Source of the DNA: Lineus longissimus
Lineage: Eukaryota > Nemertea > Pilidiophora > Heteronemertea > Lineidae
DNA: 64,000 bases
Reading direction: 5' to 3'
Assembly (NCBI RefSeq): GCF_910592395.1
Contig: NC_088321.1
Location: 12,340,001 to 12,404,000 of the forward strand
The notes under the pieces were generated by a model. That model was not told where the DNA came from, did not search any database, and saw only the letters and a program-made list of their open reading frames with translations. Positions 9,906 to 22,735 of this stretch are shown here, piece after piece. Numbering within the stretch: position 1 is the stretch's first letter; each line of letters starts with the position of its first letter. The translations under genes were made by a program, and so were the position numbers.

Positions 9906-12900
9906 ATGCTCCGCCTACTTACCGTTATACATGTATTACTCCTTCAATCCATCGTCTGTAGAAGTACTGGAGACACATGTATCAACCACAGAGGTGAGTT
10001 GTTTGGAATTATTCAGGTCCCCATTAATGAAATCAATTCGGCTCAGTCATTCCAGGGCGCACAAATTAGGCGATTACATCATTCTAAATCCTATATCGGA
10101 TAGTACGATGAATTCAAATGCTTAAAACAATTATATTTTTGCCGTATTAACAAAGTGCGTTAGGGTTGCTTGCCTTTCTCGAATCATTTCAGAGCTTGGA
10201 GCAAAGCGTTTGGCCAGCAGGTGCCCACTCCCAAATGATTGCGTCATTTGCCGGTGGTTGCCGTTCTAAAATTCGCATTGGACACATCGCCTCTTTCAAG
10301 AAAACTGATGGTACAGTTGTAGTTATAATTCATTGGAAAGCACAGCAATCAACTGTTCACATGCAATATATCATATTGCTTGAGTGGAGTTACTGAGCGC
10401 CTCAGGAAGGACCGGCCTATGGGTGAAACACTCACATGCTGGGTATGCACTCGTTCACGAGCCACGACAGTCTTTAGCGCCCAAAAGGGCTTCCAGTCTA
10501 TTAAAAAGTTCAACATGAGCATTCATATCCCACCCCTTTTATGGCTGCGAAAGGCATACTTGTTTAGGCTCTACCCAGTAGTAGAACTTGGGTATTGTCT
10601 GGCTTGGGATCTTATTGGTGAGTGGATCCAATACACACTGTATATTTAAATAATACCAATGGCAGCAGCTTGGATCGCAATTTCAAGATATTGGTGCTAA
10701 TTTCTACGAAAGCCCAAAAGGCTCATCTGAAATTCGAAATCCGAAATTTGAGATGCAATATTAACCAATCAGAGGGAAACTTTCAACATTTCAAAACCAA
10801 TTAGATGTCGTGTAACATTTTATTCGGTGAATGCAAAACGACCGCAATCGGCACTGCGTTTATATGCATCAAATCATTGTAAGAAGCTAGATCAGCTCGA
10901 CTTGCTGATGTCAGGTGATTATTTTACATATACCGTGATGCATTCTTGACGCAATGATTAGTAGAAAATAGGTCAAATATATTGCATTCTTTCAAAATGA
11001 TATTCTTGCTAGTCTGACTAGCTCAACGAATCGTGCCCATGTCGGGTTATGGCTGCAAGTTAACAAAAAAAGCTTGACTAAATTGAACCACCAGTTGTCT
11101 CTAAATTCACTTTGAAATTTTTCAATTGTCATAACTCAATGTTACACTTGATCTAATTTGCTAAAAGTTTCCAAGCGATTAGGGATTTGGAATTTCGGGT
11201 TTCAGATTCGAGAATTTCGGACTTCGGATTTCGAATTTCATATGGGCCTCTGAGCTTTCGTAAATTTTAGTAAATCAAGTTAAAGTAATAAAATTGACTA
11301 AGGCGATTTAAATGGAACAATGTTGTGTTCCTTTTCAGACACCAGTGTGTTCTTTCTTAATGGAACTGACAGGAATATAAGGTAACTGCGTCTGTGGATT
11401 CTACATTATTCATCAACTTTGGAAGCAAAACCACTGCATCTTTGTTCCCTTTTATTCCCGCATCCAATATTGTAACACTGCTCAAGAGGGGAGCTAGCTT
11501 CCAGTCTACCGCAATACGATGCTACACAGCCATAGAAGACCTACAGTTTGCTTCTTTTCATCGCCATTTCCGTCTGCAGTTCCAAGCCATCAGAATCAGT
11601 CGGGTATCAATCGGTTGCTCCACTCTACTTGAGGCTGTTTATGTTTATACATTGGCTGTGGCTCCGTGTACAGACTTTGTCATTTATGGCATCGGAATTT
11701 CTCCATAGAAGTTAACGACTGTGTCTTTAAATGCAAAACTTTTCAAGACATTTTAACTCTACGATTTCAAAATCCCCCAGTGTGAAATACGGTGCAAATT
11801 ACGCCAAGTCAACTTATTTTGGTGAGGTTCTCTCATTTAATGGATGTGATCATGAGGTTAAGCTGAACATTGATCTTCAGAAAAACGATGTCGTTTCGTT
11901 TGCTCTCTACTTTCGGCAGCATCACCATAACAGACGATGTGAATCAATAATTTGGATTTCTGGAAGACGCTTTGACGTTTACGTCAATAGCCATCATGGT
12001 ATACATGTAATGTGTAATAACCGACATAAGAATTGGGCGCGAAGAACTAAAACTGGAAAGGCAATCAAGGCGCGTGTTTGGTATTTTCTTGTTGTTACGG
12101 TAGACATAGTAAGAAATGTCCATACGATTTACCTCGACGGAGTAAAACTGAATGCTAGGACGCAACTAAAATCTTTCGAATTCAGTTCAGGTCGCTTTCA
12201 TTTTCTTGGTCGTCGTTTACCCATCCGAAGAGGACGCTGCACTTCACATTATTTTATCGGTGCTATGTCCAACCTGAGGATTTTTCCATGTCTGTTGAAT
12301 CAATGGGAGGTTCTAAGTATTTATGAGAGCGGTAAGTTAGAAGCTTTTCCAACCATGAATAATCCATGGAAAAGGCTTAAGTCCAAAGAGTCGTCAACGT
12401 CTTCGGCGCTGGAGCTCAAAAACATTTGTACAAAACAAATTAAGTCAGTTAAAGTCCGTGGTATTAACTTTAGCTCGGCGTAAATATGGTTAAGATCGCT
12501 AAGCTTAACTGAAGCAGATTAAGAGTGAGTGCCTTCGTTTTCACCTATTTGAACTATCACACCCGGATTCTGTTTTCATTGATCAGTTGTCTAAGACAAG
12601 TTTAACCAACTATAACGTGGCGTCAACTCCTCCAACACGTTTAATGCAAACGTAAAGTGAACGTGTTGGTGACGTCTGTTGGAAAACCACAGGCATGCCA
12701 GGCCCTAATAGATCATTTCGAAACCCAACAGTAATGTTAGTGTTCAGCTTTGTCATTTAGTCCTCAGCATTGCAAATACCAGTATAGGATACATTGGACA
12801 GGCCGTATTTTGTTACTGGATATTTCCAATCCATTCTTGGCACAACGCACAACGTGATACAGTCATTCAGTCACAGCCAATCAGATTGTGGGTATTTTTA

Positions 12901-13444
12901 CACATCACTCGCCGAATCCTCATTTCCCATTGTCATTCCAGTTAAATATGAGAGTAAGTATGGCACGCATTCTCAAAAACTATTTTAGAGGGATTTTATC
13001 CAAACATTCTGACTGCGAATGTTGTCTCTTTAAAACAGACTAGTTTGAGACCTACAGTTTTAGTTTGAGGTTCTTCAGAGTTATAGAAGTTGTTCCTTGC
13101 TGTCGAGTATGTCGGTATTGACGTCTCCTCACACACCACTCGGGTGGAGTGGTCAGTATGTCAGTTTGACATTTTGACATTCATTTTACGTCGATCTACC
13201 CTCCCGTTGTTTGGAATAAAAAAATTTAACTTTAAACTCTTGTTATATAGAAAACCGACTGATGTTCATAAAGGAAGACAGCGACTCTGACTCCATTGAC
13301 GAAATATCTTATAACAGAGGACCTGTCCGTTCAAAGATACAATGCAGCTTGTACTGTTATGACAAGAACACATGCAATGAGACTTGTAAAGCCTTTAGCT
13401 TTAATATCAACACAAACTGTTGTGAAATTTTACATAATATGTAA
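9906..13444 (+). CDS. Gene 2: secreted LamG-like / PAN-like protein, 291 aa
   Basis: Exons are 9906-9993, 11339-11381, 11781-12331 and 13251-13444, with consistent phases and GT/AG junctions. The signal peptide is the MLRLLTVIHV type. The exon 2/3 junction reads RNIS, a potential N-glycosylation site. The LamG exon carries ARVWYFLVVTVD, IYLDGVKLNA and IGAMSNLRIFPCLL. The PAN-like exon has an extra Cys (NTCNETC instead of NTRNETC) and ends HNM-stop. If intron 3 is retained, the frame stays open for about 50 more codons past the donor. It is almost identical to gene 8, so the two stem from a recent duplication. It looks intact. Confidence 0.72.
10697..11270. repeat. Foldback inverted repeat in intron 1 (gene 2)
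   Basis: Same element as in gene 1. The left arm around TTCTACGAAAGCCC and GAAATTCGAAATCCGAAAT pairs imperfectly with the right arm ATTTCGGACTTCGGATTTCG and GAGCTTTCGTAAATTTTAG. Confidence 0.6.
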
Positions 13445-16400
13445 AAAATAATTTCAGAAAAGCAAGGGATACAACGTTACAACTTTGTTCCATAGAGGAG
13501 GATTCGACTAATTGTGGTAAATTTTATTGGATTCTTCGTGAGAATAATTGAACACCAGGAGAATATTATGTTCATAGCAGCATGCTTGTGCAATTTACAG
13601 ATCATAGTTCCATGATAGATATTTGGAGATTTCTATTTCGAGATTAAGAAATGACAAAAGACTTGGACAAAATTTATCGATTGCAACGAAGTTTAACAAA
13701 CACGTGCAGATATCAAGTTTACGCATTTTGGCGTTGTCCAAGTCATTTATCGATATTATAGGTTTGTATCTATTAACCTGTGTGTATTTCCGTATTGACA
13801 TATGAACATGGGTATGTCCAGTGGGACCTCAAATACACGCACTCGTGCACAGTGCAAAATGTTGTACGAGATGTTCTATAAACCAAATAGTGTATTGCTG
13901 ACCTGCTAGGGAACAAAATTGCGAACCAGAACATATACAAAAAGAACTTCGCAAAATCATTTAAATGAGGCAACTCCCGAGTTTATTCGGAAGGATGACC
14001 AGATTTCTGTTAAAATATAAATATGTCTTTGCAAAATCCGATATCCAGTTCGGTTGCAAATCCAAATCCCCCGCAACCACAGTGGACAGCGGTACACCAT
14101 TAACATGACCGTAATTACCATAAACAACATTTCCTGTGGTTTATGTTATGTTGAGGCCTGTTGATTGATTATGGGGCGGAACCCATGCTTAGTAGTGCAT
14201 GGCCAAACAGTTAGCACAGCATTACTGTGCTCACTTGGCTTAGAGGAGACAATACAGAATATATTTACGAAAATTAACAGGCGACTAGAACGGAAATCGA
14301 CATACATTGAACCATAACCACCATTCTAATGACAGATTGGTTTAATTTTTCAGAGTGCAACTTGATCATCTAGTTGACAATTCAGGTAGAAATAACATTA
14401 TTTTCCAAAGAAAAAACCGTTCAAACGGATTTTCTATTTTTGTCGTGGTCGGTGGTTAATGGAGTGCACCGAGTCGTTTTTAATGGCCATACGTGTTGCA
14501 TTTATCGTCATATGTACCTAATCTCTCACGAATCGTGGACATGTTTGATAACTACATTCCTCCGATTATCAAAGAGGGCCTTATTGTACTCTGGATACTG
14601 TAATATTCAAGCTTTTCAAAGAGAGAGTTTATCAGATCATTGCAACTTGTTCGGAATCCCAGGCATGCCAAATCTGTTCGCGGGCATATCATCCCAATTA
14701 CAGGTTTAAAATATTGTCTCAATCAATAAGAAGTACGAAAAACTTACCATCAAGTGTCCAAAAATTTAAAATCAAGTGTCAAAAAGTTCCAATTGGCCGT
14801 ACCCGCATATAAACGCTGAAATGTGGTCACGTTAATGGTGTGCCGTTGTCCACTGTGACACTGTGAACGAGACTATACAAAGGATGTTGTCTAATGATAG
14901 TTTTTTAGCGGTTTTATAAAAGCGATATATAGATCGGACACGTCACACCTCAATAAGACGCTGGTACTGCCAAATATACATGAATGTGACCCGTTCCAGC
15001 AAAACCAGTCGAATGTCGCTCTGAGCTTGGTAGGTTGAGACGGACTGTGTGTTCATTTCACTATTGTCTGCCTTTTGTGAAGTCTGACGACATCAATTTC
15101 TTCTATTATCTCCTGGTGCCACCTGGGCTCATCTTATGTGTGACATGCTACTGGTTTTGCTAGAACGGGTCACATATATGATGATGTGTATGAAAACAAG
15201 TTCTTTTTCAGAAATGCATGCTTTCCTTTTAATCGCAGAAGGATAGTTCCATTTGACTTACTTTAAGACATAATATTCAACGCTATACAGGCAACGTCAA
15301 GCCAATCACAAAGCAATGTATCAAATTAGAATAAACAGCTTAAATCTGATTAATGGCTTGTAAAATAAAATACTTAAAAATAGTAATTGTCATTGACATA
15401 CACTGACTGCAAGCGAAGCTTAGCTCAAATTTATTAGTAATTTTGTCTTAACCAAACATGGACTAGTGCAGGAGAGTGTGAGAAGCAAGGATTTAAGGCA
15501 GAACATAAGACATTCAAAATAGTGTACAGTACATATTGGAAATTGATAGATTTTGAAACTTGTTATCTTTTTGCTTCCAACTCAATCAATACGAACATGG
15601 GTTTCATTGATACGGCGATGCGTGAATACAGTTAATGAATTTTGAAATATTTCACTGGGTGTTTTATCCGTGTTCCGAAAAGCTCTCTCTCTCTGTCGTT
15701 GCACTATCCTTTGTTTTATGTTCAAAGTATGAGTAGAGTAGGCCGACATGTCGCAAGTGTCACATCAACTCTGGTACTGGTCATGGCCACCTTAGCTCTT
15801 TCGTCGTTTTACCGAAGCCGCAACTTCGCCCTCTTACCAAGCTTACGGTTGCGAAAAATGAGTATGTCGTTAATTATGGACACGCTTTCTTTCGCTACAT
15901 CAGCTCCAAAGAAATGTGTTACCAGCCTCAGGCGTAATACCGGAAAGTGGCGGCATGTTGGTCTTCGGGAAAAGGATTGGAACTACCTACTTTGGTCACT
16001 ACTTGAATTATACTATTGATTGCTTTATAAATGATCATTATATTCGTCAAGCTCTCTGTTTGTAGAGGCAACTTCTCAACGGCATCATAACGAATGTTCC
16101 TACAAGAGGTATCCATGTGTTGCAAGCGGTGTCTAGTTGTGTCTAGTAAAATGATCAGTGAAAATTAGTGTCAACAAACATTTGTTTTCGCACTTTTGAA
16201 AATCGGACATCGAAGCAGGTTGCAGCTGTCTAGAATGCTCATGTACATGCCTAAATCAAATTGGTAAAAACATTGTCACCTGTGGCAAGAATTGAAGTTT
16301 GCTGTGCGGTTTCGGTGAACGGGATAAATCATGTACAATGATGTATACAAATAGAAAGTGTCTCTTTGGATTAAGGCTAAAGATATATCTTCGACACAAT

Positions 16401-17023
16401 TAAAGAACATAACTGCACAATGTATCCGTTATACGCATTGTTTAGTGTGTGCAAGTGGAGTGCCAGCCTTGATAGTCGGGCGATAGTTGTATGTGAGGTC
16501 ACTTATAGACCGTTTTCATTCTTATGCTGTTTTAACGTCACAAAACATTTGCTATCGTTACGTTTTGAGGATGAAGAGTGTTTTTCTCCGACTAAGACTT
16601 ACTGCTGTCCTCTTACGGCAATTGTCTGCATGCCTTTTCAGCTGCAATCAATACCGGACTACCAGAAATGTTGTCTATTTTACACCGTATTTTGTATCAA
16701 AAAACGTGTATGACACATTATATTTGAGGTGCAAATGACGTAAATGTCCTCTTCCGACAGATAACATGAACATTTTGGATTTTCGTAATAAACAAATTAT
16801 TTCTTAGGAGCATTTTGAACCGGCCTATCCTCCATATCTAACACAATAACTGGATTAAAGGATCCCTCGCCACAGAACGCAGGCAGCTATGATGAATAGG
16901 GATAACTCTGTATAACATTCATTCCAACTTTTGAACCAAATAGAAATAAGTACATTGTATTGGGATTGGTAGTGTATTGTGAGCCGACTCCGATCAAGTG
17001 TGAGTTAGGCGTTCATTTCGACG
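13445..17023. other. Spacer 2/3 (no confident gene)
   Basis: Second spacer family, nearly identical to spacer 8/9. It contains a 32-nt block with textbook splice borders (14354-14385), the 190-bp MITE (14985-15174), a 125-codon ORF at 15642-16019 that is not frame-conserved in sister units, and near the 3' end a Cys-rich ORF (16420-16713) followed by AATAAA near 16788. None is strong enough to call a gene. Confidence 0.65.
14985..15174. mobile_element. 190-bp MITE, 25-bp terminal inverted repeats (spacer 2/3 copy)
   Basis: The ends TGTGACCCGTTCCAGC and GCTAGAACGGGTCACA are inverted repeats, with one mismatch over 25 bp. There is no coding capacity. It sits at the same relative place in spacers 5/6, 6/7 and 8/9, so it inserted once before those units multiplied. 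Confidence 0.75.
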
Positions 17024-20000
17024 ATGCGCAACGTACTAACCTTAATATTTCTCCTTCAATCCATCGCCTGTGGAAGCACGGGAGACACATGTATCAACCA
17101 CAGAAGTGAGTTGTTTGGAATTATTCAGGCCCCCATCAATAAAATCAATTCGGCTTAGTCATTCCAGGCCGCCAATTTAGGTGATGATATCATTCTAAAT
17201 CCTATATCGAATAGTAAGATGATTTCAAATGCTTAAAACAATTATACTATTGTCAATTTAACAAAAATGCTTGCCTGTCTTAAAATCATTTCAGAAGTTG
17301 GTGCAAAGCGTTTGGCAAGCAGGTGCCCACTGCCAAACGATTGCGTCATTGGCGGGTGGTTGCCGGTCTAAAAATTCGCATTGGACACATCACCTCTTAC
17401 AAAAAAAATGATGGTAGTTATAATTCATTGGAAAGCACAGCAATCTACTTTTTACACTCACATGTTGGAAATACACTACTTCAAGAGTCAAAACAATCTT
17501 AAACGCCTAAAAAGTCTTCCATTCAATTAAAAGGTGTCAACATGTGCATTCTTACTCAAAACCGTGGCAACATACACACAGTATATTAAAATAATACCAA
17601 TGATAGCAGCTGGGATCTCATTTTTAAGATATTGGTGCCAATTTCTACGAAAGCCCAGCAGGCTCATCTGAAATTCAAAATTCAAAATCCGAAATTTGAG
17701 ATAAAATATTAACCAGTCAGAGGAAAACTTCCGAAATTTTGAAACCAATTAGATGTCGTGTAACAGTTTATTCGGTGAATGCAAAATGGCCGCAATCGGC
17801 ACTGCGTTTATATGCATCAAATCATTGTAAGAAGCTAGATCAACTCGACTTGCTGATGTCAGGTGATTATTTTACATATACCGTGATGCATTCTTGACGC
17901 AATGATTAGTAGAAAATAGGTCAAATATATTGCATTATTTCAAAATGATATTCTTGCTAGTCTGACAATCTCAAAGAATCCTGCCCATGTCGGGTTATAG
18001 CTGCAATTTAATAAAAAAAAGCTTGACTTAATTGAAGAACCATTGGTCTCTTTTGTCATTAGTGCAAAGTACTGAATGTTACACTTTATCTGATTGGCTA
18101 AAAGTTTCCCAGCGACTAGTGAGTTTGAATTTCCGATTCGGATTCGAGAATTTCGGACTCCGGATTTCTAATTTCAGATGGACCATCTGGGCTTTCGTAA
18201 ATTTAAATAAATCAAGTTGTAATTGAAAATTGACTAAGGCGATTTATAATGGAACAATGTTGTGTTCCTTTGCATTTCAGACACCAGTGTGTTCTTTCTT
18301 AATGGAACTGACAGGAATCTAAGGTAACTGTGCCTGTGGATTCTCCATTTTTCATAAACTTATGAAGCAAAACCACTGCATCTTTGTTTCCTTTTGGTCC
18401 CGCATCCAATATTGTCACACTGCTCAACAGGGAAGGTAGCTTCCTGTCTTCCGCAGTACGAAGCTACACAGCCATAGAAGATCTACAGTTTGCTTCTTTT
18501 CATCGCCATTTCCATCTATAGTTCAAAGCCATCAGAATAAATAGGGTATTAATCGGTTGCGTCACTCTACTTGAGGCTCTTTATGTTTAAACCTTTGGCT
18601 GTGGCTCCGTGTCAAGACTTTGTCATTTATGGCATCGGAATTTCTCCACAGCAGTTAGCAAATGTGTCTTTAAATGCTGAAGTTTTCATGACATTGTATC
18701 GATTTCAAACTTCTCCAGTATGAAATACGGTGCAAATTACGCCAAGTCAACTTTCTTTGGTGAGGTTCTCTCATTTAATGAATGTGATCATGAGGTTAAG
18801 CTGAACATTGATCTTCAGAAAAACGATGTCGTTTCGTTTGCTCTCTACTTTCGGCAGCGTCACCATACCAGACGATGGGTATTTATAATTTGTATTTCTG
18901 GAAGACACTTTGACGTTTGCGTCAGTAGCTATCATGGTATAGAAGTAATGTGTAATAACCAACATAAGAATTGGGCGCGAAAAACTAAAACTGGAAAGGC
19001 ACTCAAGGCGCGTGTTTGGTATTTTCTTGTTGTAACGGTGGACATAGTAAGAAATATCCATAAGATTTACCTCGACGGAGTAAAACTGAATGCTAGGACG
19101 CTAACAAAATCTGTCAAAATAAGATCAGGTCGCTTTCATTTTCTTGGTCGTCGTTTACCCACCCTAGGAGGACGCTGCAGTTCACAACATTTTATCGGTG
19201 CCATGTCCAACCTTAGGATTTTTCCATGTCTGTTGAATGAACGGGAGGTTCGAAGTATTTATGAGAGCGGTAAGTTAGAAGCTTTTTCCAGCCATGAATA
19301 ATTCATGGAAAAGGCTCAAGTCCATATGGTCGTCAACGTCTTCGGCGCTGGAGCTCAAAAACATTTGTACAAAACAAATTAAGTCAGTTAAAGTCCGTGG
19401 TATTAACTTTAGCTCGGCGTAAATATGGTTAAGTTCGCCAAGCTTAACTGAAGCAGGTAAAGAGTTAGTGCCTTCATTTTCACCTATTTGAACTATCACA
19501 CCCGATTTCTGTTTTTATTGATCAGTTGTGTAAGACAAGTTTAACCAACTATAACGTGGCGTCAACTCCTCCAACACGTTTAATGCAAACGTAAAGTGAA
19601 CGTGTTGGTGACTTATGTTGGAAAACCACAGGCATGCCAGGCCCTAATAGATCATTTCGAAACCCAACAGTAATGTTAGTGTTCAGCTTTGTCATTCAGT
19701 CCTCAGTATTGTAAACACTAGTATAGGATACCTTGGACAGGCCGTATTTTGTTACTGGATATTTCCCATCCATTCTTGGCACAACGCACAACAATAACCA
19801 GTATATAGAATTCACATTGGTACCCGAATGAAGATTTTCTGGCCGAAAATGACAAAAATCAATTCATTCCACCAATGTACACAAATGCATACTTACGAAT
19901 AAATACCTTGAACATGGCAGCACGTTCTCAGTTCCGTGTGGCACGGCTTTGTGATACAGTCATTCAGTCACAGCCAATCAGATTGTGGGTATTTTACATA

Positions 20001-20540
20001 TCACTCGCCGAATCCTCATTTCTCATTGTCATTCCAGTTAAATATGAGAGTAAGTATGGCACGCATTCTCAAAAACTATCTTAAAGGGATTTTATCCAAA
20101 CATTCTGACTGCGAATGTTGTCTCTTTAAAACAGACTAGTTTGAGACCTACAGTTTTAGTTTGAGGTGTTTCAGAGTTATAGAAGTTGTTCCTTGCTGTC
20201 GGGTATGTCGGTAATGACATCTCCTCACACACCACTCGGGTGGAGTGGTCAGTATGTCAGTTTGACATTTTGACATTCATTTTACGTCGATCTACCCTCC
20301 TGTTGTTTGGAATAAAAAAATTTAACTTTAAACCATTGTTGTATAGAAAACCGACTGATGTTCATAAAGGAAGACGGCGACTCTTACTCCATTGACGAAA
20401 TATCTTATAACAGAGGACCCGTCCTTTCAAAGATACAATGCAGCCTGTACTGTTATGACACGAACACACGCATTGAGACCTGTAAAGCCTTTAGCTTTAA
20501 TATCAACACAAGCTGTTGTGAAATTTTACAAGATGTCTAA
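17024..20540 (+). CDS. Gene 3: secreted LamG-like / PAN-like protein, 289 aa
   Basis: Exons are 17024-17105, 18281-18323, 18719-19269 and 20347-20540. This is the second subfamily: its signal peptide is two residues shorter (MRNVLTLIFLLQSIACGS) and more clearly hydrophobic. Exon 1 ends in A rather than G, so the junction residue is Asn, not Asp. The exon 2/3 junction gives RNLS, a possible glycosylation site. Exon 3 has the usual LamG motifs, with VFIICISGRHFDVCV in the centre. The PAN-like exon differs at several sites (RIETC instead of RNETC, loss of that sequon; TSCCEILQDV) and its stop is reached through a different 3' sequence (GTC-TAA), yet at the same place. It looks intact. Its intron 1-exon 3 sequence is the likely donor for gene 5. 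Confidence 0.7.
17638..18208. repeat. Foldback inverted repeat in intron 1 (gene 3)
   Basis: Left arm TTCTACGAAAGCCCAGCAGG and AAATCCGAAATTTGAG; right arm ATTTCGGACTCCGGATTTC and CTGGGCTTTCGTAAATTTAA. Arms are imperfectly complementary as in the other units. Confidence 0.55.
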
Positions 20541-21875
20541 AACAACATTTCAGAAAAGCAAGGGATACAACATTACAACGTTGTTCCATTGAGGAGGATT
20601 CGACCTATTGTGTTGTATTTTATTGGATTCTTCGTGAGAATAATTGAACATCAGGAGAATATTATGTTCATAGCAGCGTGCTTGTGCAATTTACAGATCA
20701 TAGTTACAAGATAGCTATTTCGATATTTCTATTTCGAGATTAAAAAATGACAAAAGACTTGGACAACATTTATCGATTGCAGCGAAGTTTAACAAACACG
20801 CGCAGAGATCAAGTGTACGCATATTGGCATTGTCCAAGTCATTTATTGATATTATAGGTTTGCTTCTAAAAACCTGTGTGTATTTCCGTATTGACATATG
20901 AACAGGGGTATGTCCAGTGGGACCTCCAACACACACACTCGTGCACAGTGCATAGATGTTGTACGGGATGTTCTATAAACCAAATATATAGTGTATTGCT
21001 GACCTGCTAGGGAACAAAATTGCGAACCCGAACATATACAAAAAGAACTTCGCAAAATCATTTAAATGAGGCAACTCCCGAGTTTATTCGGAAGGATGAC
21101 CAGATTTCTGTTTAAATATAAATATGTCTTTGCAAAATCCGATATCCAGTTCGGTTGCAAATCCAAATCCCCCGCAACCACAGTGGACAGCGGTACACCA
21201 TTAACATGACCGTAATTACCATAAACAACATTTCCTGTGGTTTATGTTATGTTGAGGCCTGTTGATTGATTATGGGGCGGAACCCATGCTTAGTAGTGCA
21301 TGGCCAAACAGTTAGAACTGCATTACTGGGATCACTTGGCTTAGAGGAGACAATACAGTATATATTTACGAAAATTAACAGGCGACTAGAACGGAAATCG
21401 ACGTACATTGAACCATAACCAACATTCTAATCACATATTGGTTCTCATTTTTCAGAGTGCAACTTGATCATCTAGTTGACAATTCATGTAGAAATAACAT
21501 TATTTTCCAAAGAAAAAACCGTTCAAACGGATTTTCTATTTTTGTTGTGGTCGGTGGTTAATGGAGCGCACCGAGTCGGTTTGAATGGCCATACGTGTTG
21601 CATTTATCGTCACATGTACCTAATTATCTCATGAATCGTGGACATGTTTGATAACTACAATTGTACTGCTAAAGTAATAGAAGCCGAGGGCCTGGCGATT
21701 CCTCCGATTATCAAAGAGGGCCTTAATGTACTCTGGATACTGTAATATTCAAGCTTTTCAAAGAGAGAGTTTATCAGATCATTGCAACTTGTTCGGAATC
21801 CCAGGCATGCCAAATCTGTTCGCGGACATATCGTCCCATTTACAGGTTTAAAATATTGTCTCAATCAATAAGAAG

Positions 21876-22365
21876 TAGTGGAACTCCGGTAACACGACCA
21901 CCCAAGGGACTAAGCCGAAGTGGTCGTGTTACCGGGGTGGTCGCGTTAGTGAATTTAAGAATCATAAGTAGGTTTTCCCGCCAAAACATCGTCCTAGCAG
22001 ATATGCTGTGTGTACATTGACATGCATTAATGACTACGCCACCGGGTGATTCGATAATTTTGTGTGTATATTACGAATAAAAAATCATTTTCTTGAGTGT
22101 TTTGCCTTTAATTTACAACTTATGTAAATGAGTAAATAAACTGACGAGAGCTAATTAGACCAAACATTACATTAAAACTTGAGCATGCTAATTAGAGCAA
22201 GCATGTTATTCACACCATCGGCAGCTGCCCTTCTTGATGTCAAGCTAATATTCCCGCTAACATTGAGAGAGGTGATGTGAGAAGATGTTGAGAATTCTTC
22301 CTGATGTCTTCCTGCTTTAACTTCAGCCAATTTGAACCGGTACTGATTAAATCAAGATTAAGATA
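21876..22365. mobile_element. Probable pogo/Tigger-like transposon end (fragment)
   Basis: After AGAAGTA the sequence leaves the unit consensus with GTGGAACTCCGGTAACACGACC. A perfect 16-bp inverted pair (21886-21901 and 21920-21935, CCGGTAACACGACCAC) forms a hairpin with an 18-nt loop. The TGGAACTCC-type terminus next to TA and the subterminal inverted motif recall pogo/Tigger-family ends from memory. I found no matching right end, so the element is truncated or misassigned. The right limit is approximate. Confidence 0.4.
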
Positions 22366-22389
22366 TAGAGGTTTCCAACGTTTGAAAAA

Positions 22390-22735
22390 GATTTATGATT
22401 TTTCGCCGGGAAGCCGACAAGAATCGTGCCCCAGCCCGGGCAGGGCGTGATGTTGAGCCGTGAGTCAGATGCCCCGGACTCTGCCGCGCCTCGCGCATCA
22501 CCTCGGGCGGGCGGCCCCTACAAGAGTATAAAGACGCAGGAAAGACCGGAAGGTGACTCGGTCAGAGAGCCGAGGCCAAGACAGGGCAGGGCAGTTAGAC
22601 GATAAGCCACGAGTCCATCGCCCCAGATTCTTCGGCATACCGTCGATCAACTCGATCCAGGTCGACCTCCCGCTTGCCCTCCAAGGGCGTGAAGCCCAAG
22701 CATGTGCGAGACGGTATAGGCTAGCTATACAGGTA
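22390..22735. other. GC-rich block (spacer 3/4 copy)
   Basis: Same GC-rich sequence as at about 7480-7800 (CCGGGAAGCCGAC, CGGGCGGGCGGCCCC), ending before CTATACAGG. It differs by scattered substitutions and a short extra stretch near AAGGGCGTGAAGCCC. Confidence 0.5.

Noticed and set aside
11781-12483. Single-exon gene made of the 250-codon ORF in units 2 and 8
   Set aside because: A strong GTAAGT donor lies inside it, the phase matches the PAN-like exon, and the LamG exon has a good acceptor. The extension is at most an isoform.
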